Shown: positions 53,961-64,000 of the stretch, in pieces
Layout: each line of letters opens with the position of its first letter
Numbering within the stretch: position 1 is the first letter of the stretch
NCBI GenBank assembly: GCA_032622095.1
Contig: CP136061.1
Span: 91,053,845 to 91,117,844, forward strand
Source: Siphonodentalium dalli
Lineage: Eukaryota > Mollusca > Scaphopoda > Gadilida > Siphonodentaliidae
Length of the DNA stretch: 64,000 bases
Direction: 5' to 3'
Position numbers and translations under genes: made by a program
The notes under the pieces: generated by a model
The model's input: the letters and a program-made list of their open reading frames with translations, nothing else
Databases searched by the model: none
Told to the model about the DNA's origin: nothing

Positions 53961-55870
53961 TAATACCATCTGGGACAAGAAGTCGAACGACGTGTTCCTT
54001 ATTAAATTGATATTGATATCCGTTCTAACTCTTACTCAATTATAGTAATTATAGCCACCCTTCAGTAGAGTGTCGTGATAAACCGAAAAAAAATAAAAAA
54101 TAATATGTATACCGCGACTTAAAACTTCAAACCATTCTCTGTTGTATATCATGCTTTCAATTACAATATAGCAGATTGTCCGATCGCCTGTTTAGAGCCA
54201 CGTGATGCCCGTTGATGTATGTAAGAGTGCAAGCGTGAGCGTGTGAAGGAGTGTATGCCTGAATGTATGTATCAGATGAATATTATCTATTGTATCCAAC
54301 ATGTAAAACCATTCATTATGTATGTAAAATCATCTGATTGTTTAAATACAAATACAAATATAGATAATTGCTTTACTGCTAATCCCAAATATTGATCTGT
54401 GAGATAACGACCCATTATAATCTCACAACTTGATTCAAACTATACGAATGTCCCAATATATAAAACCCCAAACTCAGATATTCGTGTTCGGTTCTTAACA
54501 AAACTTCACACGTCTTACTCCCAGCGAAGTCATACACACAATGAAGATGGCTCCCAAATATGGTCAAGGGAAATGACCATAACGGAGGAACCAATCCCGA
54601 TGTGTATTGACAAACGCCTCATCTAATATGCATCCCAAATAGTATATAAGAAACAACCACATCCCATCACTTCATGCTTTCACTAGACTCACCTCATCTC
54701 GAGGTTAGTATACCTCTCCAGGCATCACCCACTCCAGGCATCACCCATTCGGGGACCTCACTTCGCGGCGACTCTTGATCATCATATTTGTATACACTGC
54801 TTATCTTATTCACGACGTAATAAAGACTTGTACCTATACATATATATATATATGTGTTCATTACCTCACAGATCATAGACTGGCTAAAATGGATTATAAT
54901 ATATTAAGGGTTGTTTACACTGCTGCATATATGTATACATATATGTGTGAAGTCACGTGTCGCAGATTACTGTGATCACATTATGATTACTGATAGTGAA
55001 CGCGCGCTCATCAATACTCTGGTAATTGACAATTCACTACCAGTCGTGTCAGTTTAGGCCATGCAGACAAAATATTAATCAACTTTCAGCAGACCAAAGC
55101 AGTTTATTCTTACACCAGTTGATACGGTTCGAAGAAAGAATTGAAAGGCGCATGAGAACAAATCACATATGAATACACAATAAACAACAGTGTACATGTA
55201 CACAAATATAAATAGGGCTACTTCATCTACCAGTACACATGTTCTTGCTTACACAGTGTGAAATACATGGGTTGAAAATACAAAGAAAGATTAAGTGTGA
55301 ACATTCGCCAAGCCCGAGTAACAATTAATCAAATCAGATTTGCCTGCTGCAATGTCTCGGTGTTGACCGTGAATTATAACGGACACGATTGTTTTTCACC
55401 CGAACGAATACCGTTTTCTTCTGTGTGCATTTCTATATCAACCAGTTTACACTAGTATGCGTGTATAACTGAATACAGATATACAGCAATGTAAACACAC
55501 ACCCAAGCAAGCGCGGAGTACCCAGGGAATTAAATGTTTTAATTAGTCGTCATAAGATAACAGTCTTCCGCTTAATTTCATTATAAAATTATAAAGGTTT
55601 AGCCTTATTTATTAGCAATGGTTCATGATAAGATGACAATATCTCGATTGTTATCGCTAGAAATGTTTATACAGCGCTCTTTATCAACTGAATTTGTAAC
55701 TCGATTTCTCGGGTAGCTATCAGTAATTTAGCAATTTTATTTTATAGAACACTCTTTATCAACTGATTTTGTAACTCAATTTCTCTGGTAACTATCAGTA
55801 CTTTTGTAAATCCACAAATATAGCTCGCTTTTATATGTATCGCCCCAACTGACAGAATGATAGCGTCCTG
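53961..55870. other. spacer, presumed intron or flank of the phosphatase gene
   Basis: I searched the minus strand for the upstream phosphatase exon (the WPD loop and His-Cys) and saw none. A diverged 75-bp direct duplication lies at about 55677 and 55752 (CTCTTTATCAACTGAxTTTG). Otherwise there are AT-rich tracts and a short TA run near 54838-54852. Confidence 0.35.
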
Positions 55871-58200
55871 ACCAATTGATTCGATATGGACAATTAACAA
55901 TCCCAATGATTCATCTGCATCTCATATTAAGATTTACTGTAGAACAACGGTTTTCAAAGGGAGCTCCAATTAAAGGTAAATTATCCATTTATACTACAAG
56001 CCCACACCTAAAACCAAAAGTATTATATCGCAAAAACAAATATTTATTTACATTTACACGCCATTATACGCCGAATTTATATCTCACGAAACGAACAAAT
56101 AACACATGACCTTAACGAATACTTCAACCCCTGTCCTCTCACATACTAATTTAACACCTTATGTTTCCCCAATATTAACCCCTAACCAAAAATAAAACCA
56201 ATCGTGTAATTACCTAAGTTAACAATCCGAAATTGCTGCTTATTTTATGTTCAGAATACACCATTTGATCCGAGCCTTAAACCCCATATCCATGATCTCA
56301 TATATATCATCTAATATTAGTTACACAAATCACATATACCTTTAACCGCACAAGTCATAAAAGCCCACTACTTCCAGCTCAACGTGTGCTCCTTGCAAGC
56401 ACATGAGAGAAGGTTATATCGGGAAAGCCTAATGGTGTTTTTTTTTTTATTCGACCTGATCATACCCATCTAACTAACGTGGGCAGCAGGCGAGATATAC
56501 GAAACTTGCATTTCAAAATAAATAAAATAAAAATATTTTGGTTACATATATAGATAGGAAATACGCACAAATCTTGCCGCTTACCCACATGTTTCGTGCC
56601 AAAAAGGTTTACAATGTACATACGAATTGCCACATTTAGAAAACCACTCAATAATGGAATATGCTCCCATATACACCTCACCCCATTCACACCCCTGCAT
56701 ATGGTGCACCATCGTCCATAATATTTCCATTAATCGCAATAGGCACCAACACGCACAAATCCCAAATACATGTCCAGGGCTAATATAAGCCCACTATTTG
56801 ATATATGTATCTCGCAATATACTCGCCCCGCACAAATCTCGCCACTTACCCACATGTATCGTGCAAATAGGATCTATATTCACATGTAACTCCCCGCTTC
56901 AGTAAAACCTAAATCCTGTGGGAACATATCCTAAACATGACAATATTGTCAATCCTAAAGCATACAATGCATCATATGGGTACTATCACACATTATTCAT
57001 ATAGGCTCTACATATCGGAATCTATAACTCAAACTAACCACGTTTCCATCAATATTTCATACTACCATGCATCACTGCTCGAGAAGGCTGTACGATGCAT
57101 GGGACATATAGCGCCAAGTCTACTCAACCACTCCCACACATATACGTTTATAACCTCATTCCACCAGGGATAACGGAAAATAATTTCCGACATAAATCTT
57201 TCCTTTGCAAGAACTATCAAATTTTACCTCACACACCTTAGCGCCCCAACATTAAATAGTAATCAACATTCAATTAGGGATTATTACACAAGTAAATATC
57301 ACACGCACTCACATTCTCCACATTAATTATATGACACATTCTGGTCCATACTAAATAGTACACAACATTTTAAAATGAAACCATTATCATCAGCCAGATG
57401 GTGTCTGCACAAATAACCAATCACACAATCCAGCAAACAACAATGGGCCCACTCAGTCTCAACTTTCTGCCAACAACCTAGGGTACTCTAACCGTTCGAT
57501 TGATTCCGAGATCAACAACCATCCTCCTCAGCTGACCACGCCTTCTCCAATCTCCTTCTCTCTTCCGTGATTTGACATCATAAGTTTAATATCAAATGAC
57601 ATCTCGCATTTTCCTCCAACCATAGACTACATGAGGCACGGTCGCTGTTTGAGAACCCCCATTGCCAATAGCCTCGGCCGCCTCTCAAATTGATTGCATA
57701 TTCGATCATTCACGTACCCCAGTTATCCCAAATCAACCTCGACGTTAAAGTACAATAAGCCATCTAAATTTGCAGTTAACAATCACTTTCGAAAGATTTT
57801 AATAACTGGCTCATCATATACAGCTATAGCAAGGCCCGAAAATTTTCTGCAATTTATCTCACATAGCAGATATATACAAATTGCTACATCTGTTGTGGCA
57901 ATCATTAATTGGCATCACGGAAACTTGCTCGATCTGACAAGCGCATACCTTTCTTCTAATTATAGATAATCACATAAGGAAGATACAAGCAATTCAATTG
58001 CTCATATGGGCTGTGACCCAAATAAATTAAACCAGTCCCATGTTAACCTGTCAAAATATGATATTCGTTCACTACAAACAAATTGTAGCATCGACCGAAA
58101 ATTGGGAATTAAGCTACCATATATAATTATCTCCATATTATAAATTTATTACGAACATTGCGAGCAATACTCTCCAAGCCCAAATAGACCTTAATAGAAT

Positions 58201-58575
58201 ATGTTAAAAATTCCATATCATCACCACAAACTTCCTTTTGATAACAAATCTTACCAACACAACTTCAATTTTCTCAACATAATGGTAGACTTACACACTG
58301 AATTGACAACTGCCCTTAAAGAAGTATTAGACATAAAAAGACAATATAACAACTACTACAGAATTAACAAAACAAAAAGAATAACAAGGACAATAATTCC
58401 AATCATCTCAGATATAGCCACATTGTTATTCGGAACCCATCCATGTCGGACATACAACATGTTGAAGACAATATCCGCACCTTATATAAAAATAAAATAC
58501 AGCACATCACAAAAAGGCATACTCCATCGTGAACATTACTCGATCAATAACGAAAGAGAATTGACGGAAAATTAA
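58201..58575 (+). pseudogene. possible envelope-like fragment, front part
   Basis: A 124-codon frame. A helical stretch leads to a basic KTKR near residue 60 and then a hydrophobic segment ending LLFGT near residue 79. In Env proteins of errantivirus-like Ty3 elements a basic cleavage site followed by a hydrophobic -FGT/-GxxxG-like segment marks the start of the membrane-anchored subunit. The resemblance is short and from memory of family features only. It is isolated, in a G-poor block, without an adjoining gag-pol, so it is presumed dead. Confidence 0.3.
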
Positions 58576-58830
58576 CAAGTTATCGCTAGTTGTCAATCAA
58601 ATCCAAACGATGCTCTGAAAAGAAGCCCAGCAGACACGACAGCATGTCCATACAGTCTAGATGTTCACAATTGCTTACTAAAAATGTTGTATAATCCTAC
58701 TCGAATTCCAACAAGATGTCATAAAGGCTAAATTTTACCTCCGATATTTAAAAGCGCTAATAGCATCTTTATTTGCACACAATCTGACCTGAGATAATTC
58801 CACCACACATACTCCAAGAGGCACTTAGGA

Positions 58831-59238
58831 GTGTTCAACAACAGCTACCGTCATTTTTACAAATCCCGTTCCTTGTTGATTCTAATATCTCACAAATACT
58901 ACCAACACTTAAAAGATCATACACTATTGACTGACAAACTAATAATTACCAGCATCATTTATTTATCAGATATTATGTTAAAGTTTGACATTTACTGTGG
59001 TATCCCAATGTTGTACCCACTTGACCCTTTAAATCCTAAACTATCACATCAAAATCAACATGTATTCGCCATCTTGGATATCAAAAATATTTACATCATC
59101 TTATCACCAGACAGATCGAAATATATTACTACAGATGAGGAACATCCTTGTATCAAAAATCAACTACCATTTAACCAAATACAAGAAGTCCTATTAACTG
59201 CTGTCCCAAATCACAATTGTATATTATATTTTTCATAA
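58831..59238 (+). pseudogene. possible envelope-like fragment, rear part
   Basis: A 135-codon frame in the same block and orientation as 58201-58575, separated from it by about 250 bp with stops. A YIILSPDRSKYI-like segment followed by a lone Cys recalls the conserved ectodomain region of Ty3-type Env proteins. No transmembrane anchor is apparent before the stop. Alternative: an unrelated open frame favoured by the G-poor composition, in which stop codons are rarer on this strand. Confidence 0.25.
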
Positions 59239-60470
59239 ATAATAAAAAATAACTACCCCCATTGTCATTTACCCACAGAACACGTTACCATCTATGATCC
59301 AACTCTCACCATTATACTGGTTGATTACAACTATTAAACCACACTTTCACCATCATTTGCTATCGTAATAAATCAAGAATTCAACAGTAGACAATAACAA
59401 TTCAACCCCATCTCAACCATTTTTTTTTACCACCACGTTGCATAGCAACTTCACCCCAGCTCAATCGCGTTCACAACATTAAACTCATCCCAAATCAACA
59501 TTAAAACGCACATCACTCAACAAGAATCAACCATCAACTTATCAACCCTACAACTATGGCAACCCAAATGTTCCATAATTCATAACTTACCACCCAAAAT
59601 TTCAATTCCGAGAGTACTCCCGCCCACGAAAAAGTTGTCTCTATCTGCCTTTATGCAATCTCAGCATGCATAATAGTTATTATTTCCATACCTAGCCGCA
59701 AATATATCTGCACATGTTTCAGAAAATAATAAAATTCAAACTCAACCTGGGTCAGAACCTTAGGAAAGTTATGATCACAAAACGCTGTAAACAACGGAAA
59801 CAGTTTCTCAAGGATACAGAACTTTAGAATATCCCATACGACGCATAACCAACGAAACAGCCAGGAAATAACCAAATGTCCTGACATGAAATGTTCTAGA
59901 ACCCACATACGGATACCCCACTTTCCTAACAAAACGTGCATGCGATGCTGATATGCATCAAACTCAACCCATGAAAACTCAAAACCAAGTATTCAATGAA
60001 TACTACGCCATAATATTATTCAATCAACAAATTAATAAACCACACCCCTTCAAGAATGCCACAAGACAAGACAACACATTGTGGGACAGTTGTCACCGTG
60101 CCATCCAGTGGGGAAAGATTAACATGAAACTGACCACTAAACAATTGTTAACCCGAAATCGCAAAGCCTGTATCACCTGAAAACTAAATTGCATGTACAC
60201 GGTTCATTGTCAACTAACCAGATTATCATAAATTGAACCAACCTGCCCAATACTTTATCTAGGTAGTCTGGAGCCTGATATATACGTTGTATTGTATGGT
60301 GCCACTTAACAAACTTACAAACATGTGGGGGAGGGACACTGGTGGAGAAATAACACAAATCTGCAGAAAGCAGCAAATGTTCTGAAATTGATATTGTTTG
60401 GATGAAAATGCCATTTGCATAATATGCATTGCATTTTTGTGACTTGTTGGTCTGTCTTATCTTCTGTATG

Positions 60471-60615
60471 TTGTGATATGTTATATAAATGTGCTGTGAT
60501 ATGCTATATAAATGTACTGTGATATGCTATATAAATGTACTTTGATATGCTATATAAATGTACTGTGATATCCTATATAAATGTACTGTGATATCCTATA
60601 TAAATGTACTGAAAT
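60471..60615. repeat. 23-bp tandem repeat, about 6 units
   Basis: Units of GATATGCTATATAAATGTAC + TGT run up to the start of the LINE sequence. The later units carry GATATCC. The sequence is an imperfect palindrome (TATATA core). Confidence 0.9.
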
Positions 60616-60629
60616 ATCTATCTATACTA

Positions 60630-62640
60630 TGGGCTGTTGGGATGATAAAACCCATCCTCAAAGGATCCGGGGACCCAAATTTACCGGAATCATATAGAGG
60701 AATCACCCTTCTAAGTTGTTTTGCTAAACTTTTTACATCCGTTATTAATAATCGAATATCGTCATTTGCAGAAGACAATGACCTGATAAATAAAATGCAG
60801 ACAGGTTTTCGTAAGGGTCACTCAACAATAGATAATATATTTATTCTACATGCTCTAATAAACGTATACATGCAGAGCGGACGAAAGATATTTTGTACTT
60901 TTATTGACTTCCGCAAAGCATTTGATACTGTATGGAGAGATGCTCTTTGGTTGAAACTTGTGCAAGCAGATATAAACGGTAAGATACTACAGGTAATACG
61001 AAGCATGTACGACAATATAAAATTATGTGTGAAAAACAATAATTCGCAATCAGACTTCTTTATTAGCCAGATTGGCTTATTTCAAGGTGAACCAATGTCA
61101 CCTCTATTATTTTCTTTGTTTGTGAATGATATACAAAGTTTTCTGAGCGACTGCGCAATCTCAAACTTGAACTATTTTGATGAGAAATATTTTTGAACAT
61201 ATTGGATGTTTTATAAATATATTGTGTTTATTATACGCAGACGATACCGTGATCCTCTCAGACTCGGAGGACAATATGCATCGTGCACTTTCAGCATTCG
61301 CAGATTATGCCGAGGCATGGAACCTCCAAGTAAATACAGTTAAAACGAAAATGGTAATTTTTACTAACAAATTGTCAAAGAACTTACCAATATTCACTTA
61401 TCGGGGCCAAGAAATACAAATTCTAAAAGAATTTAAATACCTCGGTATTAAATTCTTTTACAATGGTAGATTATGTCAATCGATTAAACAGACCCAGAAT
61501 ACAGCAACGAGAGCCATGTATGGCCTTTTGAATAGAACAAGAAAGCTGCAGCTGCCTCTAGATATTATGTTTAAATTGTTTGACTCTATGATTATGCCGA
61601 TTATGCTGTATGGTGGTGAAGTTTGGAGACCATACATCTTAAATTCTGCAAAATTATCACAACAATGAAGTCTAGCACACCAAACTACATGGTATATTCA
61701 GAATTGGGAAGATACCCCGTAATGATCGAAATTAAGTGCCGAGCAATATCATATTGGTCAAAACTAGTATCGCACGAAGGATCAGAATTAGCTAAAAATG
61801 TATTCCTTCTACTCAGGTATCTCAATGATGGTGATGCCATACTACAAAAACAAGATTAAATGGATCTCGTTTATCAAAGAAACTCTGCGAGAATTAAATA
61901 TGGAAAGTGCGTGGCAGAATCAGTCACCACTAAGCAAGACAGACATGAAACACATGAAAGCGAAATTAATAGAGCAACACACATGCTGCCTCTTCGGCAT
62001 TCTAAATATGTCTATTTCAAGCCGTGCCATATTTTATCGAAACATAAAGGATTCTGTCAGATTGAGCCGATATTTAGTATATATGCCATCTCATCTAGCT
62101 ACGTATTTACTGAAATTTAGAACAGCCAATCACAGACTACAGATAGAGCAATGCAGATGTAATAAAAGTACATGTAAAGACACGAAATGCCCGTTATGTG
62201 GCGAAAATGTATGTGATGAATACCATTTTGTTATTTTGTGTACTGAACTCAACTATCTGCGAGAAACCTATATACCGAAGTATTACTGGGAAAACCCTAA
62301 CAGAAATAAATTCTACAGACTGCTGTCACTGCTTAACATAAGTATATTGAAAAGAGTGAGCATTTTCTTAAAATTAGCGTTTATAAAGTTACCATGAAGC
62401 AAGTATTACATTATATTATATATAATGTAAATATTATATGAATTAAACCATTCAGAAAACATATTCCCAAATGTATTAGCATTATTTGTATTTATTATCA
62501 ATATCATATAATATGATGAACTCATTTATTGATGTATATGTATGTTGTGTATTGTTTGTATACTGTTGTGTAAATACGTTGTATGGCATGTTGCAACTTA
62601 GATGTTGACTTTGCTAATAAACAATTCAATTCAATATATA
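60630..62640 (+). pseudogene. LINE (non-LTR retrotransposon), RT and C-terminal zinc knuckle, 5'-truncated
   Basis: The plus strand encodes reverse transcriptase motifs in order: SYRGITLLSCFAKLF, QTGFRKGHSTIDNI, FIDFRKAFDTVW (motif A), QGEPMSPLLFSLFVNDI (motif B) and LYADDTVILS (motif C), then YLGIKF and YGGEVW. The catalytic YADD is intact, but the frame shifts near 61190 and again around 61660-61800, and there is no endonuclease. The C-terminal frame (to 62397) carries CPLCGENVCDEYHFVILC (C-x2-C-x8-H-x4-C). The 3' end is AATAAACAATTCAATTCAAT near 62635. A related 3' fragment lies at 26565-27215. Inactive in this copy. The clade is uncertain. Confidence 0.85.
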
Positions 62641-63865
62641 TATTTTGAGACTTCCGTATATATATATGTGTGTACTTTATAGAATCGAAAACGGCTGGCT
62701 CGATTGAGTTCAAACTTCCCATCTAAGGGTAAAAACCCACGAACACCGTAGTTGTCGCGTTTTGGAGAAGCTCTGAGCACCCTTTCTCCACTCCCAAAAT
62801 CACCGCAAAGGCACGGCGGGGGTTAATCGCGTCGATAGTTAAAGAGCTTTCCTATCCACAGTGTCGTTGATAACGAGCGTATGTGTGTAATGTAATTCTT
62901 ACGTCTGGGTCTGGGCGTGTGCGTGTAAGACTGTATCCAGACATGAGAGTGTTGTGTGACGTATTTTGTGTATTGCCGTGGCAACATTAGACCCCCACGG
63001 CATCCCCACGGCAATTTTAATTCACATTCCCAACACCTAGCAGGGACAAATATCTCTTAGCCAGCATCAAGGCGAGTCTTGTAACGTATTAATTCAAATG
63101 CTTTCGATCAAACAATATTCTCTATCGCAATCGACCTATTTTTAGAACGCAACACATGGTACCAAAATTACGTTGCGTTGGCGATGGGGGTGCACGGCGG
63201 GATTAATTTAAATATGTCATGTTGGTAACAATATCTAGCCGAGAATTCCTCAGATCTACAGACGAATGCGACCAGCAAATTTCAAAATTGGTCACTTGAC
63301 CTCCCCATGAATATCTTCTGGGAAATTCCAGGGAATGCGTGCCCATTATCGGGCCATTGTGTGTGTCGCGGTCGAGGTAAATACACGTGGTTGCGAATTA
63401 CGTCACGCCACGTGGGTCCAGGCGGAAGTTAACCTGACCCTTCCGATGCCGCGTACGTTAGTGATATCGGAGTTATAGCGTGCGCGTTATGTTGTTTGAC
63501 TGACCGCAGTGCCCGATCCGCCGAATGTGAACATGTTATCAAATGTTACGGCAGTCCGTGGCCCACGGCAGTCAATTGCCGTGGCGAATATTGAAGCATA
63601 CGGCGATTGCCATGGCAATGCCGATTGCCGTGGTGAATGTGTGTCCTTTATAGACTCGAACCGATTGAGCTCAAATTTGCTACCTACGGGAAGTGTCATG
63701 CACGGGTTAAATTGTGACCCCGATCTGACCTTAAAAAGGCACAATTAACTCATTGAAGAAAAAAGAATTATATTAAACAAATTAATTAAAAAATTCACTC
63801 ATTGAAAGTCAGGTTTCTGACAAAGCCATGGGACAAATGCCGCCAGTGGCGGGCTAACCTGCTAG
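62631..63865 (+). mobile_element. Helitron-like non-autonomous element, unit A
   Basis: 5' TCAATATATATATTTTGAGACTTCC, 3' stem TGCCGCCAGTGGCGGGC followed by TAACCTGCTAG (63862-63865). Inside are GCGTTTTGGAGAAGCTCTGA, two GGGGTGCACGGCGGGxTTAAT-like stretches, a short (CCGTGGC) patch around 63555-63630 and one unit resembling the 129-bp satellite (63665-63745). No Rep/helicase. Confidence 0.65.
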
Positions 63866-64000
63866 TCTATACTATATATTTTGAGACTTCCGTATATATG
63901 TGTGTGTACTTTATAGAATCGAAAACGGCAGGCTCGATTGAGTTCAAACTTCCCATCTAAGGGTAAAAACCCACGAACACCGTAGTTGTCGCGTTTTGGA
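63866..64000 (+). mobile_element. Helitron-like element, unit B (runs off the window)
   Basis: Begins TCTATACTATATATTTTGAG directly after the CTAG of unit A and repeats the first ~130 bp of unit A almost exactly (GACTTCCGTATATATGTGTG, GTTCAAACTTCCCATCTAAG). Its 3' end is outside the window. Confidence 0.7.

Larger units (their letters stand above)
55880..60180 (+). mobile_element. G-poor, A/C-rich block, probable decayed LTR-retroelement
   Basis: Over about 4.3 kb the plus strand is visibly poor in G and rich in A and C (runs such as CAACAAGAATCAACCATCAAC), unlike both neighbours. One-strand base bias of this sort is typical of some retroelements. Two frames in it look envelope-like (58201 and 58831). 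I found no LTR pair, primer-binding site, gag or reverse transcriptase, so the assignment is tentative. Confidence 0.35.

Overview
This is eukaryotic nuclear DNA from an invertebrate animal, most likely a marine lophotrochozoan and plausibly a mollusc. The organism call is an inference. It rests on the AT-rich, repeat-packed intergenic DNA, short exons with GT-AG introns, tRNA-headed SINE-like units, Ty3/gypsy and non-LTR retroelement debris, tandem Helitron-like elements, and a receptor-type tyrosine phosphatase exon of the catalytically dead type. No bacterial operons, rRNA genes, true tRNA genes or CRISPR arrays are visible.

Two host genes can be supported, both on the minus strand. (1) A split gene from about 13.5 kb down to 0.47 kb encodes a small secreted cysteine-rich peptide. 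Exon 1 (13433-13308) carries a start codon, a clean signal peptide and three in-frame ERSVGT repeats. A 28-nt microexon (5687-5660) and a terminal exon (737-628) join in phase into an EGF-like cysteine pattern. A 42-nt candidate exon (11278-11237) is also phase-compatible. (2) The 3' end of a receptor-type protein tyrosine phosphatase lies at 53100-52965 and 51272-51090. It has an arginine-less catalytic loop (GIGATG). A 45-bp minisatellite abuts it, and the last unit of that array is the exon-intron junction itself.

The rest is layered mobile and repetitive DNA. 0-5 kb: decayed Ty3 RNase H/integrase, a 320-bp duplicated block, a 38-bp minisatellite and a foldback element closed by G14/C14. 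7-12.5 kb: a nested SINE-like block, TTAA-flanked MITEs, and 54-bp and 32-bp satellites. 13.8-19.3 kb: a 1.6-kb palindrome with a TTAA element in one arm, then a composite foldback with a GC-rich self-complementary array. 20-29 kb: two LINE fragments and several hairpin MITEs. 30.6-38 kb: a 129-bp satellite, two head-to-tail Helitron-like units and a 3-kb foldback. 43-49.4 kb: a 62-bp satellite, a palindromic element with five G-run hairpins, and an inverted-repeat-bounded satellite with a three-unit higher-order period. 53-60 kb: a retroelement tail and a strongly G-poor block with two envelope-like fragments. 60.5-64 kb: a degenerate LINE with the RT core, then two more head-to-tail Helitron-like units.

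Several insertions can be reconstructed because an empty site survives in a neighbouring repeat copy, so the window is partly readable as a transposition history. The most promising undescribed item is the split secreted peptide gene. The minisatellite built on a splice donor is the most unusual structural observation.
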